The position numbers were made by a program, and so were the translations under genes. From Rhynchopus sp. YZ270_cl-10 (Eukaryota > Euglenozoa > Diplonemea > Diplonemida > Diplonemidae), in the NCBI GenBank assembly GCA_964035575.1, contig OZ037835.1, forward strand, positions 2,035,001 through 2,099,000: a stretch of 64,000 nt of DNA, read 5' to 3'. Under the pieces are notes generated by a model. The model searched no databases. It was not told the origin of the DNA and saw nothing but the letters and a program-made list of their open reading frames with translations. The stretch's first letter is position 1. Each line of letters starts with the position of its first letter. This document shows positions 1 through 11,291 of the stretch, one piece after another.

Positions 1-1685
1 TTTATCCTTTTCCACACGCGCTGGATTTTGTGTTTATAAGACATGCGTGCATTTCTAGTGAAATTTTTCAGTATCCACGAAGTCGTTTTTTCCCTCCCGT
101 GCTCCCCATCTCTCGCACATACATTACATCTTCATCAGGAAAATTGTCAAATTCTTTGCTCATTATTGTGAGCAGCGTTTGGTGTTCAAAGTGTGACTGA
201 GTGTGTGGATGCTTGCAATAATTAAACTCTTCCCCCCAAACCCCCTTTCGTCTCTGTTCTTCTTTATCCAAACGTCAAGTGGATGCGTAATAGTTTCTCC
301 TTTTACACACGCGGTGTTTTTTTGCGTTCGATAATTTTTTGAACAAGATAAAACAATAAGCTCGCGTTTCTTTTATCGAACAGATTTTATTCTCCGCCCC
401 GTACCCAAAACGTAAACACCACTTTGAATCAGAAAAAATATTTTCCTCTCCTTTTTTCTTCCACACGCGCTGGTTTTTGTATTTCGCTAATTTTTATCAA
501 AAAGCTTTCCCTTGTTTCGAGTGCGAAACGTTTCTCCATCTCGGTTAGAGATTAAGTTTCTTGTTGGAGCCTAGTGATGAGTTCTTGTGATCTCTCGTAT
601 GGATTGGTCTTGCTTGGGTGAGTTCTTGGTTGAGCTAGGTTAGAGATTAAGTTCTTGTTGGAGCCTAGTGATGAGTTCTCGGGATCTCTTGCTTGACTTG
701 AGTATTAGCGTCTCGGATGTTTTTTGATGCTCTCTCCCGGTGCTGTTTGCACTCTGTTTTGCCATTCTTTTTCGCTGCATGAAAGTCAAATGAGTCTGTA
801 CCTGTATTTAAGTTAAGATCCTGGTTGATCTCGTGGATTGGACAGAGCACTTGTGGGCTCGCCTGTCCGGGGAAGAGAGCTGGTGGTCTCTCGTAGGACA
901 GAGTGCGGGATACTCGGGTGTCCTTCGTGTTTCTTTCTCGGTGCCGTGTGCACCCTTCGCTCCCCTGGCTCCATGACTGTTAGTGTTGTTTTTTCTCTTA
1001 CATAGTGCTCTTGTAGCCTTTAGTGGATTGAGTGCTGGATGCTTGCTAACATCTCTTGTGGCTTTCTTACGATTTTTTCTGCTACGCTCGTCGTAGCGCT
1101 TTCTTGTGACGCTTCTCTGTTCCCTCTCTGGAACATGTATACATGTTTCTATTTGCTCTGTCAGTACACAGCCTAGCGGCGTGTCTGCTCTTACGTATCT
1201 CTTGTTCTTTGTCATAAAGCAGAAAAATATGCAAAATGCAGCAAACTTTAAAAAACCCCTGCACCTGTGTTGTCATGGTTTCCCTTGTTTCGAGTGCGAA
1301 ACGTTTCTCCATGTATTGCACGGGAAACAATATGACAAACAGGTGCAGGGTGGTTCCGTGCTTACCATAGAACCTGGCACCTTGTGTGTCTCCCAAAAAC
1401 CAAAAAAGCGTTGTGTGTGAAGTTTTGAAGGAAGGAAAAATAAAAATTAAAAATCTTTCCCTCCCTCCGCTCCCTGCTTTTCTCTTCAAACATTATGCCC
1501 CATTGGCTCACCTGCTTGATCAGCACACAGCCGCTCAGTTGTCTCATGGTTGCTACTGAGTGTGTCCTTAGTGGTCCTGCTTGAGTAAAGATCTTGGTCA
1601 TGGTTCTTGTGGTCTCTTGTGTGGATTGAGTATTTGATGTTCGTGTGTTTTGCATGTTCTTTCTGTGCTGACCTTTGTAATTTTT
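1..1685. other. gene-poor T-rich stretch with degenerate repeats
   Basis: No convincing gene is visible. From about 540 to 1690 the sequence is built of degenerate, loosely repeated phrases around 'TGGATTGAGT', 'GGTTAGAGATTAAGT' and 'CGGTGCTGT'. For example, 545-580 and 636-675 are near copies of each other. A block of about 35 bp containing TTTCGAGTGCGAAACG occurs at about 505-540 and again at 1276-1313. The open frames here overlap on both strands and show no family signature, so I treat them as chance. Confidence 0.5.
191..291. repeat. dispersed repeat R1, copy 1
   Basis: This ~100-bp unit starts GTGTGACTGAGTGTG and contains AATTAAACTCTTCCCCCC, TTTATCCAAACG and GGATGCGTAAT. Related copies lie at 47547-47650 and 61296-61397. 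The copies differ by scattered substitutions, so they are not recent. No coding frame or tRNA-like fold is evident, and the function is unknown. Confidence 0.75.
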
Positions 1686-1795
1686 TTACGCTCCGTCCCA
1701 GATTTTTGTCCACACATACGATAAAGTAATAGTTACTCCACTAAATAAATCGAGCAAACATATGGTGAACTCAGCGGAGCCCGGTTTGAAAAGTG
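1686..1795 (+). repeat. partial copy of the 395-bp repeat
   Basis: Starts TTACGCTCCGTCCC and matches 5908-6018 within the 395-bp tandem repeat with only a few substitutions (CCCAGA for CCCAAA, AAACAT for AAAAAT). Its left boundary is exactly where the block A2 copy of the repeat stops at 20940, which suggests a shared recombination or insertion boundary. Confidence 0.85.
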
Positions 1796-1884
1796 AGTCT
1801 TGTGTGCTTGTTCCAGGTGGATGTGAACCACGAAAGCGATGAAGGCCGCACTGCGTTGCACTCTGCGGTTAAACACACAGACAT

Positions 1885-2165
1885 GGTCGCAGTGGCAGAT
1901 CGCGTTTGACTGTATGAGTGTGGGTGCGCAGGACGCAGCACGCAGGAGGGATGCACATCGAAGTGCGTGTCGTGCTTGCGTACCACGAGGCGGACACCGT
2001 ACTTCAGGACGAGGGTTTTTGGGTGCCAGCTTCCATAAAAGACCTTTTTGCAATACTTTATTTTTTGTTACAAAATGCGACAATGCCCCCGATAGTTCCC
2101 ACAAATCGTGTGGAAAATGGTTCTATGATTCAGATGCTAAAAGGTAATTGAATACCATACCCAAC
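1885..2165 (+). pseudogene. decayed fragment of the NTF2-like gene
   Basis: Positions 1885-1951 are nearly identical to 21442-21508 of the intact NTF2-like gene (end of the first domain). Positions 1955-2001 match 21705-21751 (second domain). The ~196 bases in between are missing and the reading frame does not continue. Further on, 2130-2165 resembles the 3' flank of the intact gene at 21970-22003. With the adjacent partial 395-bp repeat, this is a remnant of the same repeat-plus-gene arrangement seen at 20.4-21.9 kb, so it is a relic of a tandem array. Confidence 0.85.
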
Positions 2166-2799
2166 GACAGCGCAGCTGACCCTCTCAGTGCCCCGCCCCC
2201 GCTCACGTAGCGTTATTTGTGTCTTGTGTTACTCACCCCATCCCATCAGCCCCATCCACGCAGCAGTGTGTCTCATTACATGCATGTCTTCACAACGTAG
2301 GTGACGGCCTCGGCCGTTCCCTTCATACTCGCCCCCTCCCCCATCAACCCATCAACCCTCAAGAGAGTGTGTGTGTCATTTCCATGTAACAGACGAGTCC
2401 TTCGCCACCCTTCTAGGACGTCCGTGCCCTCTTCTGTGGGAGTGTTTCAGCGAGATTTTTCGCGTGTTGATTGCCCACGTCTCCTTCAGTTGTTCGTAGC
2501 TCCCTGGCCTCAGGATGTTGACACAATTTGCAATTGCAAATTTTTTTGTTTCGTTATTTCCGTTGTTGCACACAGCGTGTAAAGTGGTGATCGTGCGGTG
2601 GGGAGGAGTGTTCACCTTTTCAATCTCTTCCCGTTTTTCCGTTCGCGATTATGTACCCCCGTTTTTAGACTTAACAGAGTGTGCATGTTTCCATCGTACA
2701 AACTGCAACAATACACACTCGATTGAAGCTCCCTTATATCTGCTCTGTTCGTACCCACACGACACACCACCCAACAGTTCTCACCCCGTTTCCCACACG

Positions 2800-5424
2800 A
2801 TGGCGACATGCAGCATCCAGTTGCTGACAGTGCTGTTGTGTGTGGCGCTGATTCTGTCGACAGGTGCGATCATCGGTGGCTTCACGTTGACAACATGGGA
2901 CGACCTTCTGGAGAAGGCACGTGACACAGGTGACGAGGGCTTTGGGATGTGTCTCGACAGTGGTACGGCGGACATCGAAACCGTCTCGGGACGCTACCTG
3001 CGGTCCGTCCTTGGCAGTGTGGACGCTGCAGTGAAGGAGTACTTGCAGGTGCCTGAGCAGCTTCTCACGACACTTGCAAACCTTGCGCAGGCTCACCACC
3101 CAGATGTCAGCACCTCTCCTGCCTTTAGCACCACAACCATGTTTCCCGCCATCGCGTCAGCTTTCAGAGCTGTGAAGTCTTCTGGCGTGGACCTAATGAA
3201 ACATGAGACGTACCCTTGGTGTAATGCGCACCCGATTCCGTGGAGTCGCGACATGAATAGCACGTTCTCAGGATGGGGGTCACGCACAGCTCTCTGGCTG
3301 GCAGACCACACTTCAGGTGTGATGGACCCAAACGCCCCAGCGCCTCTGCTGATGTTGGACGTTGGAGACCCGTTCACGTTTCAGGGGGGCTTGGGACATT
3401 ATGGTCTAATGACTGAAGCGAACAACCTAGGTGCGCCCAGAGACGTGACGCTTCCGTGCAACTACTTCCCAAACTATACTAAGGGCGAATCCAGGGGCAT
3501 GTGTTTCTTTCCTATGTACCTATTTGAGACGCCACCACTAATGGAACAACGTGGAAGACAACTGCACAACATGCATGACGGTGATCCACCTCTCTATCCT
3601 GCCGACGAGCTTGTGTACTCACACATGAGCGTTAGTTGGGATTATATATCCTGGGAGCTGAGCTACACCTACACCCACCCAGAGATGTACACGATGTACC
3701 CCAAGCAGGGGAAACGTGTTGGCTACGTCAGTGCAACTGTGACGGCAACTGGAGTCACAGAAGCAGTCAAGAACCAGCTGCTTCCCACTGACACATCACT
3801 CTACATCGTTGAGGAAGACGTGCGGACACAGTCAGTTGGGTTGGTTGTGGCGTACAACAAAGGACGTCATGTCACACAGGTGTCCACGTACTTCCCTCCT
3901 CCGCTTGGAAGCACAATTGACATTGCTTCAACCATCAACATAACGAACCACTCAATGGAAGACGCGACGTCGCACATCCCCTCAGTGATTGCAGAGCACG
4001 GGCGGTTTGTGTTCACACACCCGCGGAACTACAGAGACCTTGTGGAGAAGACAGAGGACTCCTTCGTGAAGTGGTCTGACTCGAACAGCTCGGAGTACTG
4101 GACAATGACGTCAGAAATCAAACACAGAACGATCTTGTGGTACGCGAACCTTCTTGTGCCGAGAGAGTCTGTGATGGAGACGATTGATGCGTCGACGAAT
4201 GCAATACGTGCGAAGGTAGCATCAGATCTGTCCTCTGCAGACGCACAGAAGGAGGATGCGGTGATTGTGATGGTGGTTGTCACGGTCATTGCGATCACGG
4301 GACTCCTGGTCATTGCTGTTGTGTTCACACGCTACATCACGTCCCCTCTGCTGAAGCTTGGGAGTGAGATGGCAAGTGTGGCTGTGATGGACCTGGAGGC
4401 TGTGAACACGGGCCGTGCAGTGTCGCAGCTGAGTGAAGTGGGGATGATGCAGCGCAGCTTTGTTACCATGGTGGCGAACCTGGTGGAGTACCGGAACTAC
4501 ATGCCGCAGAGTGTGCTTGTCAACGACAGTGAACAGAGCGAAGAAGTCTCTGTCACAGAGTCGGCCACACGGGACACCAAGTCTCAGTCTGCCTTGTCGC
4601 AGCAATCGCGCGCGCAAAGCTCCGCAGAGGTGATGCAGACACAGAAGGCACTGCTGCGTGTGGAGGGTCTGAAGAAGAAGAAGGTGTCGCTGGCACACAT
4701 GAACGTCGTGTCGTGGCATGACTTCTGCAAGAACCGCAAAGATGCAGAAGTTCTCGCTGCACACGGTGGTGTGATGGAGAGGATCCTGGCAGCAGTGCAG
4801 CACAACAAGGGTGTGTGCGACACGTTTGCAGGGGACAAGATGCTTGCCACCTTCAACGCTTTTGTTCCGAGCGCGTCACATCGTGTTGCCTGTGTGAAGG
4901 CTGCACACGAAGCAGCAACAGAACTTGGTGGTGTGCACAAGATCTCGTATGGGTGCACGACAGGCGAGGCACGTGTCGGGAACATGGGTTGCAACGGGAT
5001 GAAGAAGGTGTCAATTCTTGCACAGTGCATGTCGTGGGTGGTTGTGCTTGAGCGTTGGAACAAGAAGCACAACCTGCCTGGTGTGGTTGACTGTATTCTG
5101 TCGCGTGAGCTGGAGGGACAGGTGGTACTGCGTTGTGCAGGTGCGATGCTGTTCACAAAGTTGAATGACAAGACACAGGTTGTGTACGCTGTGAAGGGTT
5201 TGTGCAGTGTAGCGAACGAGGAGTGGATGTACCAGCTGGAGTCGGCAGCAAACAACCCTCATGCGCTGTGGACGGATGCTTTTGAGCACATCATCAAACA
5301 GGACTTTGGGCAGGCTTCTGCTCTGCTTGAGGGTGTGGCTGCTGACCAACGTGGGCAGTACGAAGAGCTCATCACGTACGTGCAGGAGAAGGCCTACGTA
5401 CCAGAGGTTGTGGACATGCACTAG
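2800..5424 (+). CDS. transmembrane receptor-type class III cyclase homolog (probable pseudo-cyclase), copy 1
   Basis: An 874-residue two-pass membrane protein. A hydrophobic segment lies near residues 8-30 and a second at about 487-509. Between them is a ~450-residue ectodomain with several N-x-S/T sites, a likely ligand-sensing region. After the second helix come a HAMP-like linker, the motif EYRNYMPQSVL (563-573), and a C-terminal domain aligned with class III nucleotide cyclases. The second metal Asp is present in FAGDKMLATF (Asp679). The usual first metal Asp is Asn635 (HMNVVSW), and the Asn/Arg pair normally seen in the VNxAxR stretch is not recognisable in MSWVVVLERW. It is therefore probably not an active cyclase by the canonical mechanism. 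The frame is open further upstream to 2515, but I chose ATG 2800 because it directly precedes the hydrophobic leader and follows a pyrimidine-rich stretch ending CAACAG. Family assignment is firm; activity is inferred. Confidence 0.85.
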   Translation: MATCSIQLLTVLLCVALILSTGAIIGGFTLTTWDDLLEKARDTGDEGFGMCLDSGTADIETVSGRYLRSVLGSVDAAVKEYLQVPEQLLTTLANLAQAHHPDVSTSPAFSTTTMFPAIASAFRAVKSSGVDLMKHETYPWCNAHPIPWSRDMNSTFSGWGSRTALWLADHTSGVMDPNAPAPLLMLDVGDPFTFQGGLGHYGLMTEANNLGAPRDVTLPCNYFPNYTKGESRGMCFFPMYLFETPPLMEQRGRQLHNMHDGDPPLYPADELVYSHMSVSWDYISWELSYTYTHPEMYTMYPKQGKRVGYVSATVTATGVTEAVKNQLLPTDTSLYIVEEDVRTQSVGLVVAYNKGRHVTQVSTYFPPPLGSTIDIASTINITNHSMEDATSHIPSVIAEHGRFVFTHPRNYRDLVEKTEDSFVKWSDSNSSEYWTMTSEIKHRTILWYANLLVPRESVMETIDASTNAIRAKVASDLSSADAQKEDAVIVMVVVTVIAITGLLVIAVVFTRYITSPLLKLGSEMASVAVMDLEAVNTGRAVSQLSEVGMMQRSFVTMVANLVEYRNYMPQSVLVNDSEQSEEVSVTESATRDTKSQSALSQQSRAQSSAEVMQTQKALLRVEGLKKKKVSLAHMNVVSWHDFCKNRKDAEVLAAHGGVMERILAAVQHNKGVCDTFAGDKMLATFNAFVPSASHRVACVKAAHEAATELGGVHKISYGCTTGEARVGNMGCNGMKKVSILAQCMSWVVVLERWNKKHNLPGVVDCILSRELEGQVVLRCAGAMLFTKLNDKTQVVYAVKGLCSVANEEWMYQLESAANNPHALWTDAFEHIIKQDFGQASALLEGVAADQRGQYEELITYVQEKAYVPEVVDMH

Positions 5425-5766
5425 CCGGGTGCATCATCCGGCAATGCTCGTTAGCACAACTGGTCGCGCGTACTGGCATGTCTGTTGATCCTAAGCTGGC
5501 ATGTACGGCTCACGCGCGACCCAAACACGAACAATATCATTTACTTCTTACTAGTGGTGTTTACACGCCTCTTGAAACAGCGCTTCTAGCGAAGTGCGCC
5601 TTCAGTTGTCGCTTAGTAGGTTTACTTTGTTCTCGGAACGTTTTTTAAATCTGGGAGGACTTTTTTATCTTACCTGAATGTCTGGATTTCCCTTTCTCAA
5701 TGTGCGTACTTTATACGAAATTAGGTGCATATTTTTTTGCTAACGAGTGGTGTTTCCACGCCACTC
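5425..5766. other. 3' flank of cyclase gene, copy 1
   Basis: No gene seen. AT-rich downstream sequence duplicated at 20062-20403. It leads directly into the 395-bp tandem repeat. Confidence 0.5.
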
Positions 5767-6591
5767 GGAACCCAGAAACGTCCATTCGAGCAATTTTTTT
5801 TTGGTTTTGACACACCCTGTGCCCGCCAGGCATAGTCTGTACAAAGTGATTTTTACCTGGATTTTTGCCTGTATTTTCCTTAAGGAAAATACACAGGGAA
5901 TTATCTTACGCTCCGTCCCAAATTTTTGTCCACACATACGATAAAGTAATAGTTACTCCACTAAATAAATCGAGCAAAAATATGGTGAACTCAGCGGAGC
6001 CCGGTTTTAAAAGTGCCAAAAACGACCTTTTCGTTTTGACGCATTGTGACTTCCTCAAATGCACTTTTCAAGGGTAAAAAATTCGGGTTTTCTAAGCACA
6101 ACCAGTGTTAAGTCAAAAAATTTCGCGAAAAAAAAATAGATTTTTTTTGACTCTAGATGCCGGAACCCAGAAACGTCCATTCGAGCAATTTTTTTTTGGT
6201 TTTGACACACCCTGTGCCCGCCAGGCATAGTCTGTACAAAGTGATTTTTACCTGGATTTTTGCCTGTATTTTCCTTAAGGAAAATACACAGGGAATTATC
6301 TTACGCTCCGTCCCAAATTTTTGTCCACACATACGATAAAGTAATAGTTACTCCACTAAATAAATCGAGCAAAAATATGGTGAACTCAGCGGAGCCCGGT
6401 TTTAAAAGTGCCAAAAACGACCTTTTCGTTTTGACGCATTGTGACTTCCTCAAATGCACTTTTCAAGGGTAAAAAATTCGGGTTTTCTAAGCACAACCAG
6501 TGTTAAGTCAAAAAATTTCGCGAAAAAAAAATAGATTTTTTTTGACTCTAGATGCCGGAACCCAGAAACGTCCATTCGAGCAATTTTTTTT
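5767..6591 (+). repeat. 395-bp tandem repeat (two units plus a stub)
   Basis: Units begin GGAACCCAGAAACGTCC at 5767, 6162 and 6557, a spacing of exactly 395. The third is only a ~33-base stub, cut off where the poly(A)-tailed element begins. Each unit holds a palindromic TTTTCCTTAAGGAAAA and the phrase TTACGCTCCGTCCC. The same array with about 1.4 units is at 20404-20940, and a fragment is at 1686-1795. No coding function is apparent. Confidence 0.9.
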
Positions 6592-6855
6592 GCAGACAAC
6601 AACGCAGTGTAACGCAGCGTAACGCAGTGTAACGGAGTGGTTGTTAGGAAATAATACAAACTGTAAGGATCGGACCTTTTTGGAATCGAAGGATGAAATT
6701 TGTGTGTATAATTCGATAGTCTTGTATTTGTTTCCTCTCTCTCTTTTCTCCCCAACCTCTGCTCCCCGACTCCAATTCAACCAACACTCACAGACGGGGC
6801 CAAAACAAACTCTGCGTTTCAAATAAATAATTAGAAAAAAAAAAAAAAAAAAAAA
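6592..6855 (+). mobile_element. poly(A)-tailed retroposon-like element, copy 1 (5' truncated)
   Basis: About 243 bp plus a ~21-base poly(A) tail. AATAAA lies at 6822-6827, just before the tail. The copies at 11292-11614 and 12701-13026 share the sequence and tail but extend about 61 bases further 5'. A polyadenylation signal followed by a pure A-tail is the mark of a reverse-transcribed RNA. I could not find target-site duplications, and copies 1 and 3 share their downstream flank, so some copies spread by DNA duplication. Source RNA unknown. Confidence 0.7.
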
Positions 6856-7194
6856 TGTGCTTCATTGCGAGGTGTCAACACGTCATCAACTTTTCAAAAT
6901 GAAGAAGATGAAGATGACGATGAAAAAGAAGAGCTAGTTTTGGGCGGAGTCAGCCCGCTGACGAAGCGATGGGTCCTCTTTGTTTGTGGTACGTTTGTAG
7001 GTAGCACTACTGGCGCTGAGCCTCAAACAGGACGCGGCTGACTTCTGTGCGTCGTGGCTTCCTATTTATTTAGCCACAGCTGGCCGGGTGCCAGAGGGGG
7101 GTAGGAGACGCTGTTATGAAAGACGATCGTCCTACACATCCCCGCTTTCATCAGTTTCGGCTCATATTACTTTTGCTGCTGGCTAACGGTTGGA

Positions 7195-7335
7195 GCAGGT
7201 GACTGATCCGAAGAGGTTTGGCTTCAATATGGTGACTGATGTATGCAATTATCCGAAGGTGGCTTGTTTGCTCCTGCAGGCAGGAGCTGCGACTGCGATT
7301 CCATCCTACTTCTTCTCGAGAACCACTGTGACGTT
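7195..7335 (+). pseudogene. remnant of the ubiquitin-like/LRR gene family
   Basis: The frame starting at 7190 reads DPKRFG...YPKVACLLLQAG, then ATAIPSYFFS. The intact LRR gene at 58.1-60.4 kb has DPTVAKLFLQAE, then VTAIPKRFLAS, in its pre-repeat region. At DNA level 7276-7304 matches about 24 of 29 bases of the gene around 58450, and GATCCGAAGAGGTT also recurs. The frame ends soon after and no repeats follow, so this is a short decayed fragment. The second copy is at 13366-13506. Confidence 0.5.
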
Positions 7336-7842
7336 GCATTGTTATCAGTTACGCATCTGCTTTGGTTGTGATTGAAGACATGCCTCTGCACGGTGGACTT
7401 CGCTACACGGGGTTCTGCGCGCTGCACTATGAAAGTGCAGACACATATGGAACAGGCATCAACTCTGTACTGGGGATTTGCTCCGCTGCTCACGTTTGCC
7501 GATCGCATTGTGCGCCTTCGTCTCCGATGTATACGGGGGGTTAGGGTGTCCCTGAGGCCGAGATGCCTATGAGTGGCAGTGGGTGGTGTCTCTAGCAGAT
7601 GGCAGCGGCATACAGTACCAAGAGAGGGCTTCCTAATGGCGGCATACGTCCTACGCCTCCCCTTCTGTGAGTGTCGTATGGTACGGTGTATTTAAAAACA
7701 TTGCCGTCACATCTGACGGTCCACTGCAAAGGGACTGTCACCCTTCCGTTGCAGCAGAGATGCGCACCCAGTCCTGTCGTCACAGATGAGCACGATACGG
7801 CCTTCGCTGCTTGTCGTGTTTCCAGATGGAGGGTTCTCGGGG

Positions 7843-8074
7843 TAGTCGGCATCGTTTTCTTCGCCCAGACAAATCAACGAGCTAGCCATCGATGAACGGC
7901 TCTGGGGAAGTCTTAGTGGTCCCCGTCCCAGGCGTTTAGCTCTGATCATTGAACGTCTCATCGGGTTCGACGCAAACGCGCGTACGGTGAAACGCATCGT
8001 CGCTGATCTGCGTCATCTCCACAAGGTTTCCCGAGGCGTGCGTGTTAAGCAGCGCCGCGTGCTTCGTGTTTCCA
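7843..8074 (+). pseudogene. coding-like fragment, family unknown
   Basis: In one + frame this reads about 75 residues rich in Arg and Leu, including INELAIDERLWGSLSGP, LIIERLIGFDANARTV and DLRHLHKVSRGVRV, ending at a TAA. It looks more protein-like than the other frames but lacks a start codon and has a stop just upstream. I do not recognise the family. The sequence is duplicated at 14014-14245. Confidence 0.3.
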
Positions 8075-9293
8075 GCTAAGATAGTGCCGATGTTGTCAGA
8101 CGGTACTGCACCTCCCTTGGGAAATTTCCCGTCCTTTAAGAGGACACTGAATACGGTTATTTTTCGCCCGTTGCAGCATCGGTCTTTCGAACTCAGTCGT
8201 CTTCCCTTGCGCGACAGTGAAGTCTTCAGTGTCCACCGAGTTGCTTGTGCCGCAGAGGGAGGAGTTGTCGACTACACCTGAACGAGAGCCGCCGAAGGGG
8301 GGTCGTCCGCAGTGCGGTGGTGCAAACAGAATCCTGCGTGGGCAGGCCACTCTCTCGAGCACTTATCTGTGTTTTGAGGAACTGTGTCTAACCCTGACGG
8401 TGGCGAAGACGATCTTTATGTTTCCAGCCATCCTGGCCTCTGTATCGTAGCATAGCACGAGGCCGTTCTGTACGTGTCCTGCGTGGTGCTTCAGTGGAGG
8501 CTTCTCCGTTTTGGACTGGCTTGTCGACGGCACGTTTAGCGTCAATGGGGCTGAGGACTTTCTGTGCTCTTCACAGCGGTTCTTTTGTACGCATTGCTTG
8601 CAACGTTTATTCGGGAACGAGATGGTGATCGTTTTTGTTGGGGTGTGCAGACCAGGCCGCCTCAGTACTGCCCACCACCGTGATGTGTACCTCTCAGGGG
8701 TTCCCCGATACACCTAATGATGTGCAGACTCAGTGCAAAATCTGCGGCGTAACGACGTTGTTTTTCACCCCCATCTGGGTTGAAGCGTCTCAGGAGCAGG
8801 ACACCAGATACCTTCAGGTTACCAACACCTTTTTTACAGTCCGAGGGCAGAGCCGATCTGTACTTTATGCTGCCGCAGCTCTCATGTATTCATCTGTTCA
8901 GCGGTGGCATGCTGTGCAACCGCATCTGTTTCAGTGATGCGTGCGAGCTCGCGGTAGTGTCGCAGAGTTGCGATAATGACACATGGTTCCCCGGTATTCG
9001 AGGACTAGGTTCACGTTTGGGGTTCCGTCATGTTTGTTTCATACTTGTATATTATATCAATGTCATTTTAACAGAAGAGACTTTAGTTCATATCATCATA
9101 TTTAATATTTTTTACAGTTCAAAGGCCTCCTCATTGTCGGACGCTAGTGACAGGCGTAAGGGTGACTTGAGTGCCTTCAATCATTGTATTGTACTTGTTT
9201 CACATGTGGTCCCCTATCACACACAGGGAGCATCTATTGGTGGTTGGAGCGCTGTTGTCTTCCTCTGATCCATTGGCGCACCCGGACTTATAG

Positions 9294-9732
9294 TTGTGTG
9301 GGACTTATACTTGTGGAGGCCTGCGCAAAATGTTGCTCCGCGTTAAGGTGGCTAAGCACGAGAGGTTTAGGGTCATTTTATACACTCTTCTTTCTTGTGC
9401 TGCCGGGCTGGAGCACAGCTGGTGCGTCTTTTGTATCCCACGTTGGCGGCCGGTGAGCGCGCTGTTCCAGACTATTTTACATACAGTTCACTACTCTCTG
9501 ATGCGTTTTATTCCCTTATTACTCTAACCACTCCCCACCACAGGAGAAGCGTCGCGACCCCTCCGAGCCATACTACATATTTACCGACGTCTACGATTTC
9601 TCTAGCCTATCGGGCCCAGAGCCTCTGGCCTGTGGTCTCGTGCACTGGATCGTCGGGCCGACCTCTCTGAGTGGGGGAATGGTCGTTACAGCAAGAACAG
9701 TGATTCTGGACAATAAGAGCGAAATAGGGTAA
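9294..9732 (+). pseudogene. possible two-exon gene end in block B, copy 1
   Basis: A frame from 9294 ends in CIPRWRP at a good donor (GTGAGC, 9449). An acceptor CCACCACAG lies at 9535-9543. Joining them keeps the frame and continues EKRRDPSEPYYIFTDVYDF to a stop at 9730-9732. The second part has balanced, protein-like composition. No family is recognised and the upstream part is weak, so this may be only a relic. The copy is at 15465-15903. Confidence 0.35.
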
Positions 9733-10432
9733 AGCAGTGTGACACGAGTTTGGGAATATGCAGGTCACCGCTAGCTCAGAGACAAATGCAACGCTGCACG
9801 TAGAAGTGCAGTTTTATTTTCCATGAGTGGAACTGTGCTATTGGGTGGACCCGTCTCCAACGCGCACTGTTGCTACCTATTTAGTGCACAATTATGGCAA
9901 AGCTGCGGATGCACATTTATCTCTCATTTACGGCCGGTTCCTTTACAGTGATACCGGGGTGGCATGTCCATGTCAAGAGGGAGCACCGTTCGCTAGTTAC
10001 GTCTCACTGCTTGGTTCTGTGAAAGAGTAAACTGACGCAGGAGAATCCACTGGTCAGGTAAAACCTTTTCCTACATCGTTTTTTGCTATTCTTCCCCTCT
10101 TATCTCTCTGCTTTCATCTTTTCTAAAAATTCCTGGTCGTGATAGTTCGCGAACTCCCCTGCAGTCAGGTCAACGCAGGGTACGAATAATTAACGATATA
10201 ATTCAATATTTGGATAGTTCAGTGACTTCACAGACCCGACACCATTGATGTGTCTCAACCAAAACTTAATAAGTAAAGAGCTTTTCTTGAAGAGAGGAAA
10301 GATAACACATTACATACTGTGGCCAATGTTGCCTATTAATTCGCTCTGGCACTTCGCACCGTTTCAAGCTGTACGTCTCACTGCTGAGGCCCACAGTGGT
10401 GTCTATTCGTGCTGGTCGCTCTCAGTGACTCT

Positions 10433-11225
10433 GTTATAGCCTGGTTATTCACAGTAGCAACCTTTGGTGCACTGTTACTATTTGCCTCTCATCACCGTGC
10501 CGGTACTCTTGTCGGAGTAGCCTACTAGCACGCGGCATACAGTACAGGCTCATAGCACACAACTCCGTAGTGAAGCTTTCCCGCTCTCTGTTCATCGTAC
10601 ATAGGAAGCCTTTCGTAGCAAGGGTTGATTTACGGAGACGGGAGAGACTACGACTTACGAATCCTGTTGACGCCAAATGGGCTTCGGCTCCCGGTGGTTA
10701 AAAAGGCGGACTCTTCCCGAGATGTGAGGACAAGAGCCCGTAGTTTCGGAGGTCCTTATAAATGGTTCACACTGGTGGGATTTGGCCTTTGGCGGTCGTC
10801 ACAAGGTTCAGGATTCCTCTTTCGTTCTGTATTTCTCTTTTGTTTGTGTACTTATCGTTACAAGGTTCAGGATTCCTCTTTCGTTCTGTGTTCTTCTTTT
10901 GTTTGTGTACTTGTAGTTTGTTATAGCCTAGTTATTCGCAGTTGCAACCTTTGGTGCACTGTTACTATTTGCCTCTCATCACCGTGCCGGTACTCTTGTT
11001 GGAGTAGCCTACTAGCACGCGGCATACTGTGAGGACAAGAGCCCGTAGTTTCGGAGGTCCTTATAAAGGTTCACACTGGTGGGATTTGGCCTTTGGCGGT
11101 CGTCACAAGGTTCAGGATTCCTCTTTCGTTCTGTATTTCTCTTTTGTTTGTGTACTTATCGTTACAAGGTTCAGGATTCCTCTTTCGTTCTGTATTTCTC
11201 TTTTGTTTGTGTACTTGCCGTTTAG
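10433..11225 (+). repeat. local tandem duplication at the end of block B
   Basis: 10433-10540 recurs at 10920-11027 and about 10724-10910 recurs at 11029-11220, with a handful of changes. Inside, a ~60-base phrase (ACAAGGTTCAGGATTCC...) is itself repeated twice per unit. Only the first part is included in the copy at 16604-16962. No gene is supported here. Confidence 0.85.
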
Positions 11226-11291
11226 GTCGGCGGTCGGGTGGGGGGTATGTTTTGTTCGCGCAGCGTCCCTCAGGGTCCTTAGGGTCCTGGA

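Larger units (their letters stand above)
2341..6303 (+). repeat. segmental duplication block A, copy 1
   Basis: About 3.96 kb, matching 16978-20940 at a constant offset of 14637. I saw no mismatch in the lines compared, and the encoded proteins are identical. It contains the pseudo-cyclase gene and ends inside the 395-bp tandem repeat. The near-perfect identity implies a very recent duplication, ongoing gene conversion or an assembly duplication. Confidence 0.95.
6856..10791 (+). repeat. segmental duplication block B, copy 1
   Basis: About 3.94 kb, repeated at 13027-16962 at a constant offset of 6171. The differences I noticed are few: T/C near 7313, two bases near 7638-7641 and one near 7668. 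No intact long gene is present. It holds a leucine-rich-repeat gene fragment near 7.2 kb, coding-like stretches at 7.85-8.06 kb and a possible two-exon end at 9.3-9.7 kb. It appears to be a decaying gene region copied recently as a unit. Confidence 0.95.

Noticed and set aside
4222-5421. Several long minus-strand open frames (up to 223 codons) inside the cyclase gene, repeated in copy 2
   Set aside because: They overlap the well-supported + strand gene, have skewed Cys/His/Arg/Thr composition and no family signature. They are antisense shadows.
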